DNA of 64,000 nucleotides from a bacterium. GTDB lineage: Bacteria > Pseudomonadota > Alphaproteobacteria > Acetobacterales > Acetobacteraceae. The stretch lies in the NCBI GenBank assembly GCA_026224825.1, contig JAMFRO010000007.1, positions 62,001-126,000 on the forward strand, read 5' to 3'. Below, one piece after another: positions 44,777-53,774 of the stretch. Numbering within the stretch: position 1 is the stretch's first letter; each line of letters starts with the position of its first letter. Made by a program: the position numbers and the translations under genes. The notes beneath the pieces were generated by a model that had not been told where the DNA came from, ran no database searches, and saw nothing but the letters and a program-made list of their open reading frames with translations.

Positions 44777-46075
44777 TTAAGAGCGCGCCTCTTGCGGCGC
44801 GGCGCTCACGGGCTCGCCCGTTACTTTGAAGCGCATCTGCGCCAGCTTGGTGAGATAATAAAAAAACCGGAACACATACAGCCGCGACTTGACCGGCCAG
44901 CCGTCGTAAATCCCGCCCGCGAGCAGCGACAGCACCGCCTCTTCCATACGGAACCAGTTGCGTGGCGACATGAACAAATTGCGCATCGCCGGCTCGCGGA
45001 TGCGATAGATGAACCAGGTGAACGACCTCAATATATGCCGCGCCGAAGCATCGTAACGCCGCAAAGCCCGCGCTGCTTTCGCCGGTTTCGCCAGGCATTC
45101 GTCCACGGCATCCGCCGCCCAGAAGCCCATCTTCATCGCCACATACACGCCGGTGGAAAACACAGGGTCGATGAAGGCGCAGGCATCCCCCGCCATCAGA
45201 TAATTCCGTCCGCTCTTTATTTTTGTTTCGTAGGAGAAATTTCCCGTCGCCGTCACATTGCCCACCAGCGTGGCATCCTTCAACCGGTCCGCCAGCTCCG
45301 GGCTCGATGCAATCAGCCCCATGAGGAAACTTGTGAGATCCGTGCCGCGATTCTTGAACGCCTCCGCAGGTGCCACCGCCCCGACGCTGGTGGTGCCGTC
45401 AGACAGCGGGATGAACCAGAACCAGCCCAGGTCGAACCAGACGATGGAGATATTCCCCTCCGCCTGGCCTTCCAGCCGCCTTGCCCCGGTAAAATGCCCG
45501 AAAACCGCGGCGGTGTTATTATGCGGGTTGCGCGTCTTGCCGCCCAGTTTGCTGGCCAGCACCGTATCGCGCCCCGAGGCATCCACCACAAACTTCGCGC
45601 GCCACTGCCGCTCCACCCCATCATCGCCCTGCGCCATCACCAACGGATCAGCATCGTCGGGCAATTCCACGGCGGTCACGCGGCATTCCTCGAACACTTC
45701 CGCGCCCTTGGCCTTGGCATTTTTAAGCAGAATATGGTCGAACACCGAGCGCCTTACCTGAAACGCATACGGAAACCTTTTGTCCCACGCGCGGGCAAAC
45801 TCATAGCGCATGGTCTTGCCATGAAACGGCGAGACGAACTCAATCCCATGCTTACGCTGCGCGCTCGTCTCAATCTGCGCGCGTACGCCCAGCCGGTCCA
45901 GCATCGGCAGGTTATGCGGCAGCAGCGATTCGCCGATGTGGAAGCGCGGGTGGCGCTCTTTCTCCACCAGCACCACATGCCGTCCCCGCTCGGCCAGCAG
46001 CGCCGCCACGGTGGAGCCCGCCGGGCCGCCGCCGATCACCAGCACATCACAATCGCAAGCCTGTATCTGTGCCAT
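44777..46075 (-). CDS. FAD-dependent enzyme with halogenase hallmarks
   Basis: A 432-residue FAD protein. The dinucleotide motif is VLVIGGGPAGSTVAALL (GGGPAG at 15-20). WFWFIP at 218-223 matches the WxWxIP motif of flavin-dependent halogenases. Lys75 in RKHGIEFVSP falls where the catalytic Lys of PrnA-like halogenases is (K79 by my memory). Xanthomonadins are brominated aryl polyenes, so a halogenase in this cluster is plausible; a plain FAD monooxygenase is the alternative. A separate flavin reductase is not seen here. ATG at 46075; the longer upstream frame lacks support. Confidence 0.8.
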   Translation of the reverse strand: MAQIQACDCDVLVIGGGPAGSTVAALLAERGRHVVLVEKERHPRFHIGESLLPHNLPMLDRLGVRAQIETSAQRKHGIEFVSPFHGKTMRYEFARAWDKRFPYAFQVRRSVFDHILLKNAKAKGAEVFEECRVTAVELPDDADPLVMAQGDDGVERQWRAKFVVDASGRDTVLASKLGGKTRNPHNNTAAVFGHFTGARRLEGQAEGNISIVWFDLGWFWFIPLSDGTTSVGAVAPAEAFKNRGTDLTSFLMGLIASSPELADRLKDATLVGNVTATGNFSYETKIKSGRNYLMAGDACAFIDPVFSTGVYVAMKMGFWAADAVDECLAKPAKAARALRRYDASARHILRSFTWFIYRIREPAMRNLFMSPRNWFRMEEAVLSLLAGGIYDGWPVKSRLYVFRFFYYLTKLAQMRFKVTGEPVSAAPQEARS

Positions 46076-46167
46076 CTGGAAACTCCTTGTGCGGAGGCAA
46101 GGCGTTGACCCGCCTGCCATATCCGCCGATGAATGGTTCAGCCGAAATAAGCCACAGGTCCGCCTTC

Positions 46168-46950
46168 ATGTCCAACGCCGACGACCATACGGAAGAGGGG
46201 CGCGCCCAGGCGCGCGTCGCGGCATATTATGCGGATCCGGCACGGCGCCTGACTTTGATGCGCGATCTCTTCAACCGCTCTGCACGATATTACGATTTGG
46301 TAAACCTTCTCGTCTCGCTCGGCTCCGGCGCCTGGTACCGCCGCTTCTGCCTGCGCCGCGCCGGCTTGGGCTCCGGCAAAACATTAGTGGACATCTGCAC
46401 CGGCACCGGACTGCTGGCGCGCGAGGCCGTCCGCCTCACCGGCAAAACCGGGCTGGTCATCGGTGTGGATGTCAGTGAGGCCATGCTCGCCATCGCCCAG
46501 CGCAACCTCGGTATTCCCCTCATCCAGGCCAGCGCCGAGGCCCTGCCGCTTGCCGATGGCATCGCCGATTTCGTGACCATGAGCTACGCTTTGCGCCATG
46601 TCGCGGATCTGCAAACCGCCTTCGCCGAAGCCCGCCGAACCTTGCGCCCCGGCGGCACCATGCTGCTGCTGGAGGTGAGCGCCCCGCGCAACCGAATCCT
46701 GCGCGCGCTGGTGGGCAGCTTCATCGGCTTTCTCATCCCGCGCCTCTCGCAACTCGCCACGCGCGATGCCCGCGCTCGCGCCCTGATGCAATATCACTGG
46801 CAGACGATATTGAGCTACATGCCGCCGGATGTGGTATTGCGCGTGATGCGCGAGAGCGGTTTCGAGAGCGTCACCTGCACCAGCTATATCGATTTGTTTC
46901 ACTATTACATCGGCCACAAACCCTCGGAGCCCGAATGCCCCCCGCCATGA
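46168..46950 (+). CDS. Class I SAM-dependent methyltransferase (UbiE/COQ5-like)
   Basis: A 260-residue methyltransferase. It has the TLVDICTGTGLLAREAVRL motif I, VIGVDVSEAML, and the UbiE-like ADFVTMSYALRHV with a conserved RTLRPGGTM. A role on a polyprenyl-like or polyene/aryl acceptor is possible, for example O- or C-methylation of the pigment. ATG 46168 is preferred over 46129. Its 3' end overlaps the antiporter start by 16 nt, so the two are translated together. Confidence 0.85.
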   Translation: MSNADDHTEEGRAQARVAAYYADPARRLTLMRDLFNRSARYYDLVNLLVSLGSGAWYRRFCLRRAGLGSGKTLVDICTGTGLLAREAVRLTGKTGLVIGVDVSEAMLAIAQRNLGIPLIQASAEALPLADGIADFVTMSYALRHVADLQTAFAEARRTLRPGGTMLLLEVSAPRNRILRALVGSFIGFLIPRLSQLATRDARARALMQYHWQTILSYMPPDVVLRVMRESGFESVTCTSYIDLFHYYIGHKPSEPECPPP

Positions 46951-48224
46951 CCGCGCAGCAGCAAACCGAAACCCTGCTGTTCTCCATCCTCATCCAATTG
47001 GTCGTCATGATCGGCGCCGCGCGCATCATGAACATTCTGTTCCGCCGCTTTGGCCAGCCAGGCGTCATCGGCGAAATCGTCGCCGGGCTGCTGCTCGGGC
47101 CTTCGCTGCTCGGGCATTTCTGCCCCGGCATTTCCGCCGCCATTTTCGGCATCAAACCCGCACCCACGGTGGCCATATTATCGCAGGTCGGACTCATTCT
47201 GTTGATGTTCCAAATCGGCATGGGCTTCGAGTTCGGCCAGTTGCGCGAGGCCCGCGCCAAGCGCGCGCTGCTCCCTTTGGCGGTCGTTTCTGTACTGGTC
47301 CCATTCGCGGCGGGCATCTGGCTCGGCCATGTTTCCGCACCCATCTTCGCCGGGCAAATTTCCGTGCCCGTCTATGCCCTGTTCTGCGGCGTCGCCATGG
47401 CCATCACCGCCGTGCCGGTGCTGGGGCGCATCCTCGCCGGCTACGGCATGGAGCGCCATGAGCTTGGCGTGCTCGCCATCTCTGCCGCGGCGTTCAACGA
47501 TGTCACCGGCTGGCTGCTGCTGGCCGCTGTCGGTGCCATCGCCACCGCCAGTTTCGCGCCCTCGCATACCATTCTGCAGCTCGCTGAACTATTCGGCTTC
47601 GCCCTCATCTGTATTTTCATCCTCCGCCCCGCCACCGACAAATTGCTGAAGTCATTCCCTGTCAGCAATGGTGAAGTCTCCCCCACACTGGTCGCCATCG
47701 TGCTGGTCTGCGTCTTCATCCTCGGCATGTGCACCTACAAACTCGGCATTTTCGGCATTTTCGGCGGCTTCGTCGGTGGCCTGCTGGTGCATCACGATCA
47801 GGAATTCACCGCCGCCTGGCGCCGCCAGGTCGGCGGCTTCGTCCTCGTCTTCTTCCTGCCTATCTTCTTCACCTATACCGGCTTGCACACCAACCTGCTC
47901 GGCCTCACCACCGGCACAGACTGGCTCTGGCTCCTTATCTTCGTTGCGGTCTCGGTGCTCGCCAAAATCGTGCCGGTCGCCCTCGTCAGCCGCTTCGCCG
48001 GCTACGAAACCAAAGCCGCCATATTGCTTGGTGTACTGATGAACACCCGCGGCCTGATGGAGCTGATCGTCCTCAACATCGGCCTGGAAACCGGCTTTTT
48101 ACCACAGAAGATTTTTACGATGCTGGTACTGATGGCGGTGGTGACAACGCTGATGGCAGGCCCGGCGTTAAAATATCTAATGCCCCGCCTAGGTCTGGAA
48201 ATTCCCACCAGCACGGAAGCCTGA
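46935..48224 (+). CDS. CPA2-type cation:proton antiporter
   Basis: A 429-residue membrane protein with about 12 helices. The N-terminal segment IMNILFRRFGQPGVIGEIVAG is typical of Kef/NapA-like CPA2 antiporters, and FNDVTGWLLLAAVGAIATAS and NTRGLMELIVLNIG are signature segments. It exchanges K+ or Na+ for protons across the inner membrane. Its overlap with the methyltransferase gene is unusual for a housekeeping antiporter and suggests co-expression with the cluster. Confidence 0.87.
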   Translation: MPPAMTAQQQTETLLFSILIQLVVMIGAARIMNILFRRFGQPGVIGEIVAGLLLGPSLLGHFCPGISAAIFGIKPAPTVAILSQVGLILLMFQIGMGFEFGQLREARAKRALLPLAVVSVLVPFAAGIWLGHVSAPIFAGQISVPVYALFCGVAMAITAVPVLGRILAGYGMERHELGVLAISAAAFNDVTGWLLLAAVGAIATASFAPSHTILQLAELFGFALICIFILRPATDKLLKSFPVSNGEVSPTLVAIVLVCVFILGMCTYKLGIFGIFGGFVGGLLVHHDQEFTAAWRRQVGGFVLVFFLPIFFTYTGLHTNLLGLTTGTDWLWLLIFVAVSVLAKIVPVALVSRFAGYETKAAILLGVLMNTRGLMELIVLNIGLETGFLPQKIFTMLVLMAVVTTLMAGPALKYLMPRLGLEIPTSTEA

Positions 48225-48235
48225 AGTATAAAAAT

Positions 48236-49237
48236 TTACGGCCTATAATACGCCTCGATCTCAATAAGCAGATCCGGCCGGCACACCTCACCATGCAGAT
48301 AGAGAAGCTGCGCCGCCATGCCAAACATCGCGACCAGCGCCGGCTCCACCAGCGCCCGCGCCAGAGGGTCGTGCAGATAGATCTTCAAGGCCCAGCCTTG
48401 CGAGTCTGCCAGTGCGGCGGTTTGCCCGGCATTGTTGATCACGGCGCGCAGGTTTTCCAGTGTCTCTTCGGTCTGTGCGGGCAGGTCGCCTTTGTGGCGC
48501 GTCTCATGCCCCACGATGCTGGCGGTGCCGGAGATGAACAATGCCTCGCCATATATGCCGGCGCGGGAAAAACTGGGGGAGCGTGGCCCGTATTGCTGCG
48601 GGTATTCATAGGCACTCACCTGGCGCGGATTCTCAACCGGCTGTGCGGCTTCGCGCGCGGCCAGAAAATACACAGCGGAAGTTCCTTCATGCCCGCCCAC
48701 GCCGCTCGCCGCCGGCGGCACCGCCTGGTGCAGCCGCGCAAGGTAGGCCCGGTGCCGGCCGATGTTGAAGCGCCGGTAGCGCTCCATCCCCCGGTCATCA
48801 CCCAGGATCGCGGTCAGATAATTCCAGAACCGTATCGGCTCGGCAAACCCGCTCCCGGATAAAAAATCGAATATGGCGAGATAGGCCTGCTCGACCACTT
48901 CCTCCAGCGTCCGCCCCGGTACCTCTTCCAGCCGCACGCAGCCAAAGGCCAGATCATCGCTATACGCCCCTTGCACCGGCCCGGCGGCAAACGGCCTCAC
49001 GGCGGTCTCGGCGGTCCACAGCTCGTAAGCCGGGACACCGTCCACGGGCGCCAGTGGTGCTGCGATGAACGGGCAGCCGGGTGGCAGCGCCTCCGGCCGT
49101 GCTGCGCCGTAGCCCACCACCCCAAGCATATGGCTGAAATCCGCCGGCAGAGCGCGCGCGTAGGCTAGACTCGGCAAACCCAGCGTGGGCAAACCCAGCG
49201 TCTGCTGCGCAACCTGCGGCGATAGAGAGGATGGCAC
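48236..49237 (-). CDS. Chorismatase (Hyg5/FkbO/XanB2 family), probable hydroxybenzoate source
   Basis: A 333-residue chorismate hydrolase/lyase-like enzyme. The C-terminus EVCRPDLLIEIEAYYRP has Cys319 and Glu326 spaced seven apart, which fits my memory of Hyg5 (C327, E334), the type that makes 3-hydroxybenzoate. FISGTASIVGHETRHKGDLP and RFWNYLTAI are family segments. XanB2 makes hydroxybenzoate starters for xanthomonadin. The start is GTG with Shine-Dalgarno AAGGAG. The N-terminus has an in-frame tandem duplication (LGLPTLGLPS). It faces the antiporter, at the 3' edge of the cluster. Confidence 0.85.
   Translation of the reverse strand: MPSSLSPQVAQQTLGLPTLGLPSLAYARALPADFSHMLGVVGYGAARPEALPPGCPFIAAPLAPVDGVPAYELWTAETAVRPFAAGPVQGAYSDDLAFGCVRLEEVPGRTLEEVVEQAYLAIFDFLSGSGFAEPIRFWNYLTAILGDDRGMERYRRFNIGRHRAYLARLHQAVPPAASGVGGHEGTSAVYFLAAREAAQPVENPRQVSAYEYPQQYGPRSPSFSRAGIYGEALFISGTASIVGHETRHKGDLPAQTEETLENLRAVINNAGQTAALADSQGWALKIYLHDPLARALVEPALVAMFGMAAQLLYLHGEVCRPDLLIEIEAYYRP
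49172..49201. repeat. 15-bp tandem duplication in the chorismatase N-terminus
   Basis: CGGCAAACCCAGCGT and GGGCAAACCCAGCGT adjoin, in frame, giving the LGLPTLGLPS stretch near residues 14-23. Confidence 0.88.
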
Positions 49238-49351
49238 GGCAACTCCTTCAACTGTTGCTTCACTTGGCCAACACGGCCAAGTGATTCAAGGCGCAACTGT
49301 CCAATCCGGAGTCTCGTGGCTTTTCAGCAACCGGGCAAGAGCTTCCTGCTA

Positions 49352-52300
49352 TTACGCGGCTTTGCTCTCTCGCAGCGCATGCACGAAGGGCACGGCCGCG
49401 CCATCGGCGGCGCGGCGCACGGTGATGCTACCCACTGTCAGCCCCTGCGGTCCGGCAAAGCTGAAGCTGCAATGCCCCTGCCCATGCCCGGCCGCGCGCA
49501 GATCCTGGCGCGGGTCGCAGGCCAGTATCGTGCCCAGCACTTGCGCGCCGCACAGAACCTCCAGCAGCACCGGCAGTTCGGGCTGGGCCGTATCCACCGC
49601 CCAGCCTTGCACTTGCCCGTCCGCAACCCGTTCCACCCAGCCCAGCAGCGCTCCAGGTGCCTGGCCCGCCGCCGCCTGTGCCACCACCGGCGCCAGTGCC
49701 GCCGCCAGCGCCGGCCCGAACTCCGGCCGGGGCAGGCACAGGCTCAGCGCCCGCGGCTCCACATAATCCGGATAAAGTGCCGCGAATTCCGCCGCATTGT
49801 GGAACTGCGCCCGCAACCCAGGTGCATCGGCATAGCTCTCGGCCCAGCAGCCTTCGGCCAGCACGCAGTCATGTGCCTCCAGCTCGATATTGTAGTAATG
49901 CACCTCTCCGGCCGGCTCACCTTGCGTAATGGTCAGGCCATTCACCAGATTACGCGCCAGGATTAAAATCTCGCCCATCAGCATGGAATGCCCCGGCGAG
50001 ACGAACAGATCGCGCAACGGCAGCCCGCCGCCCAAGGCGCCCGCCTTGATGCACACCGGCAGCTTCTCGCGGTTATTGCGCACGAAGCGCGGGTCAAAAC
50101 TCTGCCGCCCGATCCATTTGACCCGCTGCAGCCCGCGGCCGCGCGTGGCCAGCACATCGCCAATGGCAAGGGCCTCCACAGGCTGCTCTCCCGCGGCTGT
50201 GAGAATGCGGGTACCGCGCAGGTAACACACCGCCACCACATCGCTGAAACCGAAATTCCCCACCCCGGTGGCATCGGCCACCTCATACCCGATGGTGCGC
50301 GTCGCATCCGCCCCGCCATCGCTGGGGTCGGCGTTCAGGCTGGCAATGTTAACCGAGGCGAGTGCCGCCTGGTAATCCGCCGCACTGGCATTGCCCGAAA
50401 GGCTGAGCGTGCCCGTGCCTGCATCATAGCTGCCGGTGATGCCGTTCTGGTTGACAAAATTCAGCTCATCGCCCGCCTCGAACCCGCTGACGATGGCCAC
50501 CACGGCGCTGGTCACCGGATCATTATCGAGATCGCTGATCGCAATGCCGCTATCCACCGGCACGCTGCCGCCCGACGTCAGCGTCACGGTCCCGCCGGCG
50601 CTCAGCGTCAGCGCGCGGTCGATGGTGATGCTGCTCGTCTGCGTCGCCGAGACCAGCGTGCCCTCATTCACGTTCCAATCCAGCGTCCGCACCGGATGGC
50701 CCGAGGTGACCGTATCGGTCCCGCCATCCTGATACGTCACAAAGCCCAGCACCGTTTCGTAATCGGCGAGCGAGGCGCTGCCGCTCAAGCTCAAACTGTC
50801 GCCCGAGAAATCAAAGCTGATGCCGTCCAGCGAGCCGCTGGTGGCACCGTTGACCCCCAGCACATCGCCGGTCTGCGCATTGGCGATCACGACGCTCGCC
50901 CCTGTCAGCGTGCCGGTGCCATCGGGATCGCTGATCGTAGGCGCTGCGCTCAGCGCCGAAATGCTGCCCCCGCCCTGCAGCGCATCGACGCTGTTGCTGC
51001 TCACACTCAGGCCCGGCGGCGTGGTATCCACGCTCAACCCGGCAAAACTACCCGTCACGCCGTTGCTGATCGTCGCGCCATCATTATCCGTCACCGTGCC
51101 GCTCAGCCCGATCACCCCCAGTGTCGCGGTATCCTGCCCGCTGCTGGGCGCGTAGGTGAACAGCAGCACATCGGTACCGTTGCCCGAGGCATAGCTCGCC
51201 GTGCCGCCATCATTCAGCGTGAGCACCGGCGTGCCGCTCACAGTGCCGCCCTTGCTCAGCGTCACCGCGATCGTCACCGTATCGCCGCTGCCGACCACAC
51301 CCGTGGTCTCGCCGCCATTGCCGTCAATGGCGAGCACGGTGGCCGAGACGAACGACGGACCGGCATCCACCACCACGTTACTGCTGCCGGTATTGCTGGC
51401 CCCTACGGCATCGCCCACCACATAGCTGATGCCGCGCGTTCCCCCGCCGGCACTGGTGTCTGAAAACCTGATCGAGGCCAGGGCCGCCTGGTAATTGGCG
51501 GCGCTGGACGAGCCGGACAAAGTGAGCACCCCGGTGCCCGCGTTATAACTGCCGGAAATGCCATTCTGCGCGGTGAAATTCAGCACATCGCCGCTGGTCA
51601 ACCCGGCGGTGATGCTGATCGTGGCGCTGGTGACCGCCGCCGCATCGAGATCGGTGATGGCGATGCCGCTGTCCAGCACCACGCCGCTGCCGCCCACAAG
51701 CGCCGTCACGGTTCCGCCGGCGCTTAGCGCCAGCGCCCGCTCGATGGTGATGCTGGTCGCATGCGTCGTCGAGACCAGACCGCCCTCTTGCACGCTCCAA
51801 TCCAGCGTGCGCACCGGATGGCCCGAGGTGACGATATCCGTCCCGCCGTCCTTATACGTTACATCGCCCAGCACCGCCTCGTAATTGGTGAGCGAGGCGC
51901 TGCCGCTCAGCGTCAGCACCGTGCCGGAGGAACTAAAGCTGATGCCGTCGAGCGTACCGCTGGTGGAGCCGTTGATCCCCAGCACATCGCCGGTCTGCGC
52001 ATTGGCGATGGCGACGGTCGCCCCGGTGAGCGTACCGGTGCCGGAGGTATCGGTGATCGTGGGGGCACCGCTCAGCGCCGAAATGCTGGTCCCGCCCTGC
52101 AGTGCATCGCTGCTGGTGCTGGTCAGCGTCAGGGTCGGCGGGGCATTATCCACGCTGAGCCCGGCAAAACTGGCCGTGATGGTGTCGTCGAACCCGGCCC
52201 CGAAAGCATCGGTCACGGTCCCGGTCATCCCGGTCACACTGAGCGTCCCCGCACTCTGCCCGCTGGTGGGGGTGTAGGTGAACAGCAGCACATTGCTGCC

Positions 52301-53491
52301 GCTGCCCGAGGCATATGTCGCCGTGCCGCCATCGTTCAGCGAGAGCGAAGGCGTACCGCTGACGGTGACATTGCCATTCAGCGTCACCGCCAGCGTCACC
52401 GTATCGGCGGTGGTCAGCGCGCCCGTGGTGCTCCCGGTATTGCCGTCTATGGCATGCACCGAAGTGCCGGACAGCAGCGGGCCGCCATCGATCGCAAGAT
52501 CGATCGCCGTTTGGCCGCCGGTGGCGTCCGAGGTGAGCGTTGCCGGCGCAGTGTTTATATTGTTGACATTGCCGTCAAAGATAATGCTGCCGCCACCGAC
52601 CTGCGTCTCGGTAATGTAATATTCGCCGGTCTGCGAATCGACGGAAAGCGAGCCCAGCAATCCGCTGAAACCGGCCCCGAAGGCGCCGCTGCCGGTCGTC
52701 TGGGTGTAAACCGCGAAGGGGGTTGAGCTACCGCTCAGCGACAGGCCCCAAAGCCCGATCGTCTCGCCGCTGGCGCCTGGCACCTCGTGGGTGGTGAAAT
52801 ACAACGTGTCGGTGGCGGTATCGAGCGCCATACCGGAGACGAGGCCATCGCCCGGCACCTTCGCCTTCTCGGTGTCGCTGGTGAAGCTGTTGCTGCTGCC
52901 GCTCAACCCGCTGACCTTGTAAATATATCCGGTGTCCGCGGTGCCGCTGCCGAGCGGTGAGCCGCTGATGGTAGCGAAATTGCCGGTCTGGCCTGCGACA
53001 TAAACCGCATTCTCGGCCTGGTCGAAAGCCATGACGCTGCTCGCGGTAAAACCGCCGGTACTCATATTGCCGAGATTCACCGTCTGCGTCACGGCGCCGA
53101 AACCGCTGCTGAACCGTGAGACGTAAAGCGATGAATTATCGGTGAAATAAAGTGCGTTATTGACCGTATCGACGTTGAGTGATTCGGGAGCAATCCCCTC
53201 GCCGAAGTTCTCGGTCACGACGGCGGAGGTAAAGCTCGGTGTTTGGCCGGCGTGCTCCTCATAAATGGAGGAGATCGAGCTGTTGTTGGGCATACCGGAG
53301 ATGAAATATATGCCGTCCTGCGGCACCAAAGCGATGTTATAGACGAATGGCGAGTTTGCCGCCGCCGTAAAGGTCACGCCAGACGTATCAATCGTCCCGT
53401 TTGTTACGGTAATCGTGTCGATCGTGTCGACGAACACGTTAGAGGCGTTCTCGCCCTCGGCGATGTACAGCAGCTTTGTGGTCTCGGACAT
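49352..53491 (-). CDS. Giant repeat protein with C-terminal Hint domain
   Basis: A 1379-residue protein. Residues 1-340 resemble a beta-propeller (SLNVDTVNNALYFTDNSS, AFDQAENAVYVAG). Two very similar units of about 373 residues begin near residue 345 (VHAIDGNTGSTTG) and 718 (VLAIDGNGGETTG), rich in Thr, Ser and Gly. At residue 1089 a Hint domain starts (CYLRGTRILTAAGEQPVEAL; HSMLMGEIL; HDCVLAEGCW), ending near 1280, followed by a last domain with GWAVDTAQPELPVLLEV. No signal peptide, so type I-like or other export would be needed. The Cys at the Hint start allows self-processing. The role is unknown; Shine-Dalgarno GGGGAGAA precedes the ATG. Confidence 0.85.
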   Translation of the reverse strand: MSETTKLLYIAEGENASNVFVDTIDTITVTNGTIDTSGVTFTAAANSPFVYNIALVPQDGIYFISGMPNNSSISSIYEEHAGQTPSFTSAVVTENFGEGIAPESLNVDTVNNALYFTDNSSLYVSRFSSGFGAVTQTVNLGNMSTGGFTASSVMAFDQAENAVYVAGQTGNFATISGSPLGSGTADTGYIYKVSGLSGSSNSFTSDTEKAKVPGDGLVSGMALDTATDTLYFTTHEVPGASGETIGLWGLSLSGSSTPFAVYTQTTGSGAFGAGFSGLLGSLSVDSQTGEYYITETQVGGGSIIFDGNVNNINTAPATLTSDATGGQTAIDLAIDGGPLLSGTSVHAIDGNTGSTTGALTTADTVTLAVTLNGNVTVSGTPSLSLNDGGTATYASGSGSNVLLFTYTPTSGQSAGTLSVTGMTGTVTDAFGAGFDDTITASFAGLSVDNAPPTLTLTSTSSDALQGGTSISALSGAPTITDTSGTGTLTGATVAIANAQTGDVLGINGSTSGTLDGISFSSSGTVLTLSGSASLTNYEAVLGDVTYKDGGTDIVTSGHPVRTLDWSVQEGGLVSTTHATSITIERALALSAGGTVTALVGGSGVVLDSGIAITDLDAAAVTSATISITAGLTSGDVLNFTAQNGISGSYNAGTGVLTLSGSSSAANYQAALASIRFSDTSAGGGTRGISYVVGDAVGASNTGSSNVVVDAGPSFVSATVLAIDGNGGETTGVVGSGDTVTIAVTLSKGGTVSGTPVLTLNDGGTASYASGNGTDVLLFTYAPSSGQDTATLGVIGLSGTVTDNDGATISNGVTGSFAGLSVDTTPPGLSVSSNSVDALQGGGSISALSAAPTISDPDGTGTLTGASVVIANAQTGDVLGVNGATSGSLDGISFDFSGDSLSLSGSASLADYETVLGFVTYQDGGTDTVTSGHPVRTLDWNVNEGTLVSATQTSSITIDRALTLSAGGTVTLTSGGSVPVDSGIAISDLDNDPVTSAVVAIVSGFEAGDELNFVNQNGITGSYDAGTGTLSLSGNASAADYQAALASVNIASLNADPSDGGADATRTIGYEVADATGVGNFGFSDVVAVCYLRGTRILTAAGEQPVEALAIGDVLATRGRGLQRVKWIGRQSFDPRFVRNNREKLPVCIKAGALGGGLPLRDLFVSPGHSMLMGEILILARNLVNGLTITQGEPAGEVHYYNIELEAHDCVLAEGCWAESYADAPGLRAQFHNAAEFAALYPDYVEPRALSLCLPRPEFGPALAAALAPVVAQAAAGQAPGALLGWVERVADGQVQGWAVDTAQPELPVLLEVLCGAQVLGTILACDPRQDLRAAGHGQGHCSFSFAGPQGLTVGSITVRRAADGAAVPFVHALRESKAA

Positions 53492-53774
53492 GAATTCTCC
53501 CCGCGGCGGTGTGCCGGCGATTTATTGCAATCTGGTTCCGGCCAGTCTCGCCCCGGACGCCGGGAGCATAACAGTACGATTGGCAAACGGCAACCAATAA
53601 GGGTAATTTGTAACGGACCGCGCGGCGGAATTAGGTCGGCCTCCTATGAAATTATGTCCATTTTGTTAATTTTATTCAATTGCACGTTCATCAGGACTTG
53701 CACGGGCTGGTTGATCGCGTAACGTGGGGCCGGGCATTATGTAACGACACCATAAACATTACAGTGGAGCGTCC

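Noticed and set aside
44792-46108. A 438-codon plus-strand open frame opposite the halogenase-like gene
   Set aside because: Basic, His/Arg-rich translation with no recognisable domain. The opposite strand has FAD and WxWxIP motifs.
49988-52726. Long plus-strand open frames opposite the Hint-protein gene
   Set aside because: They come from the repetitive G/C-rich coding sequence on the other strand; translations have no domain and are shadows.
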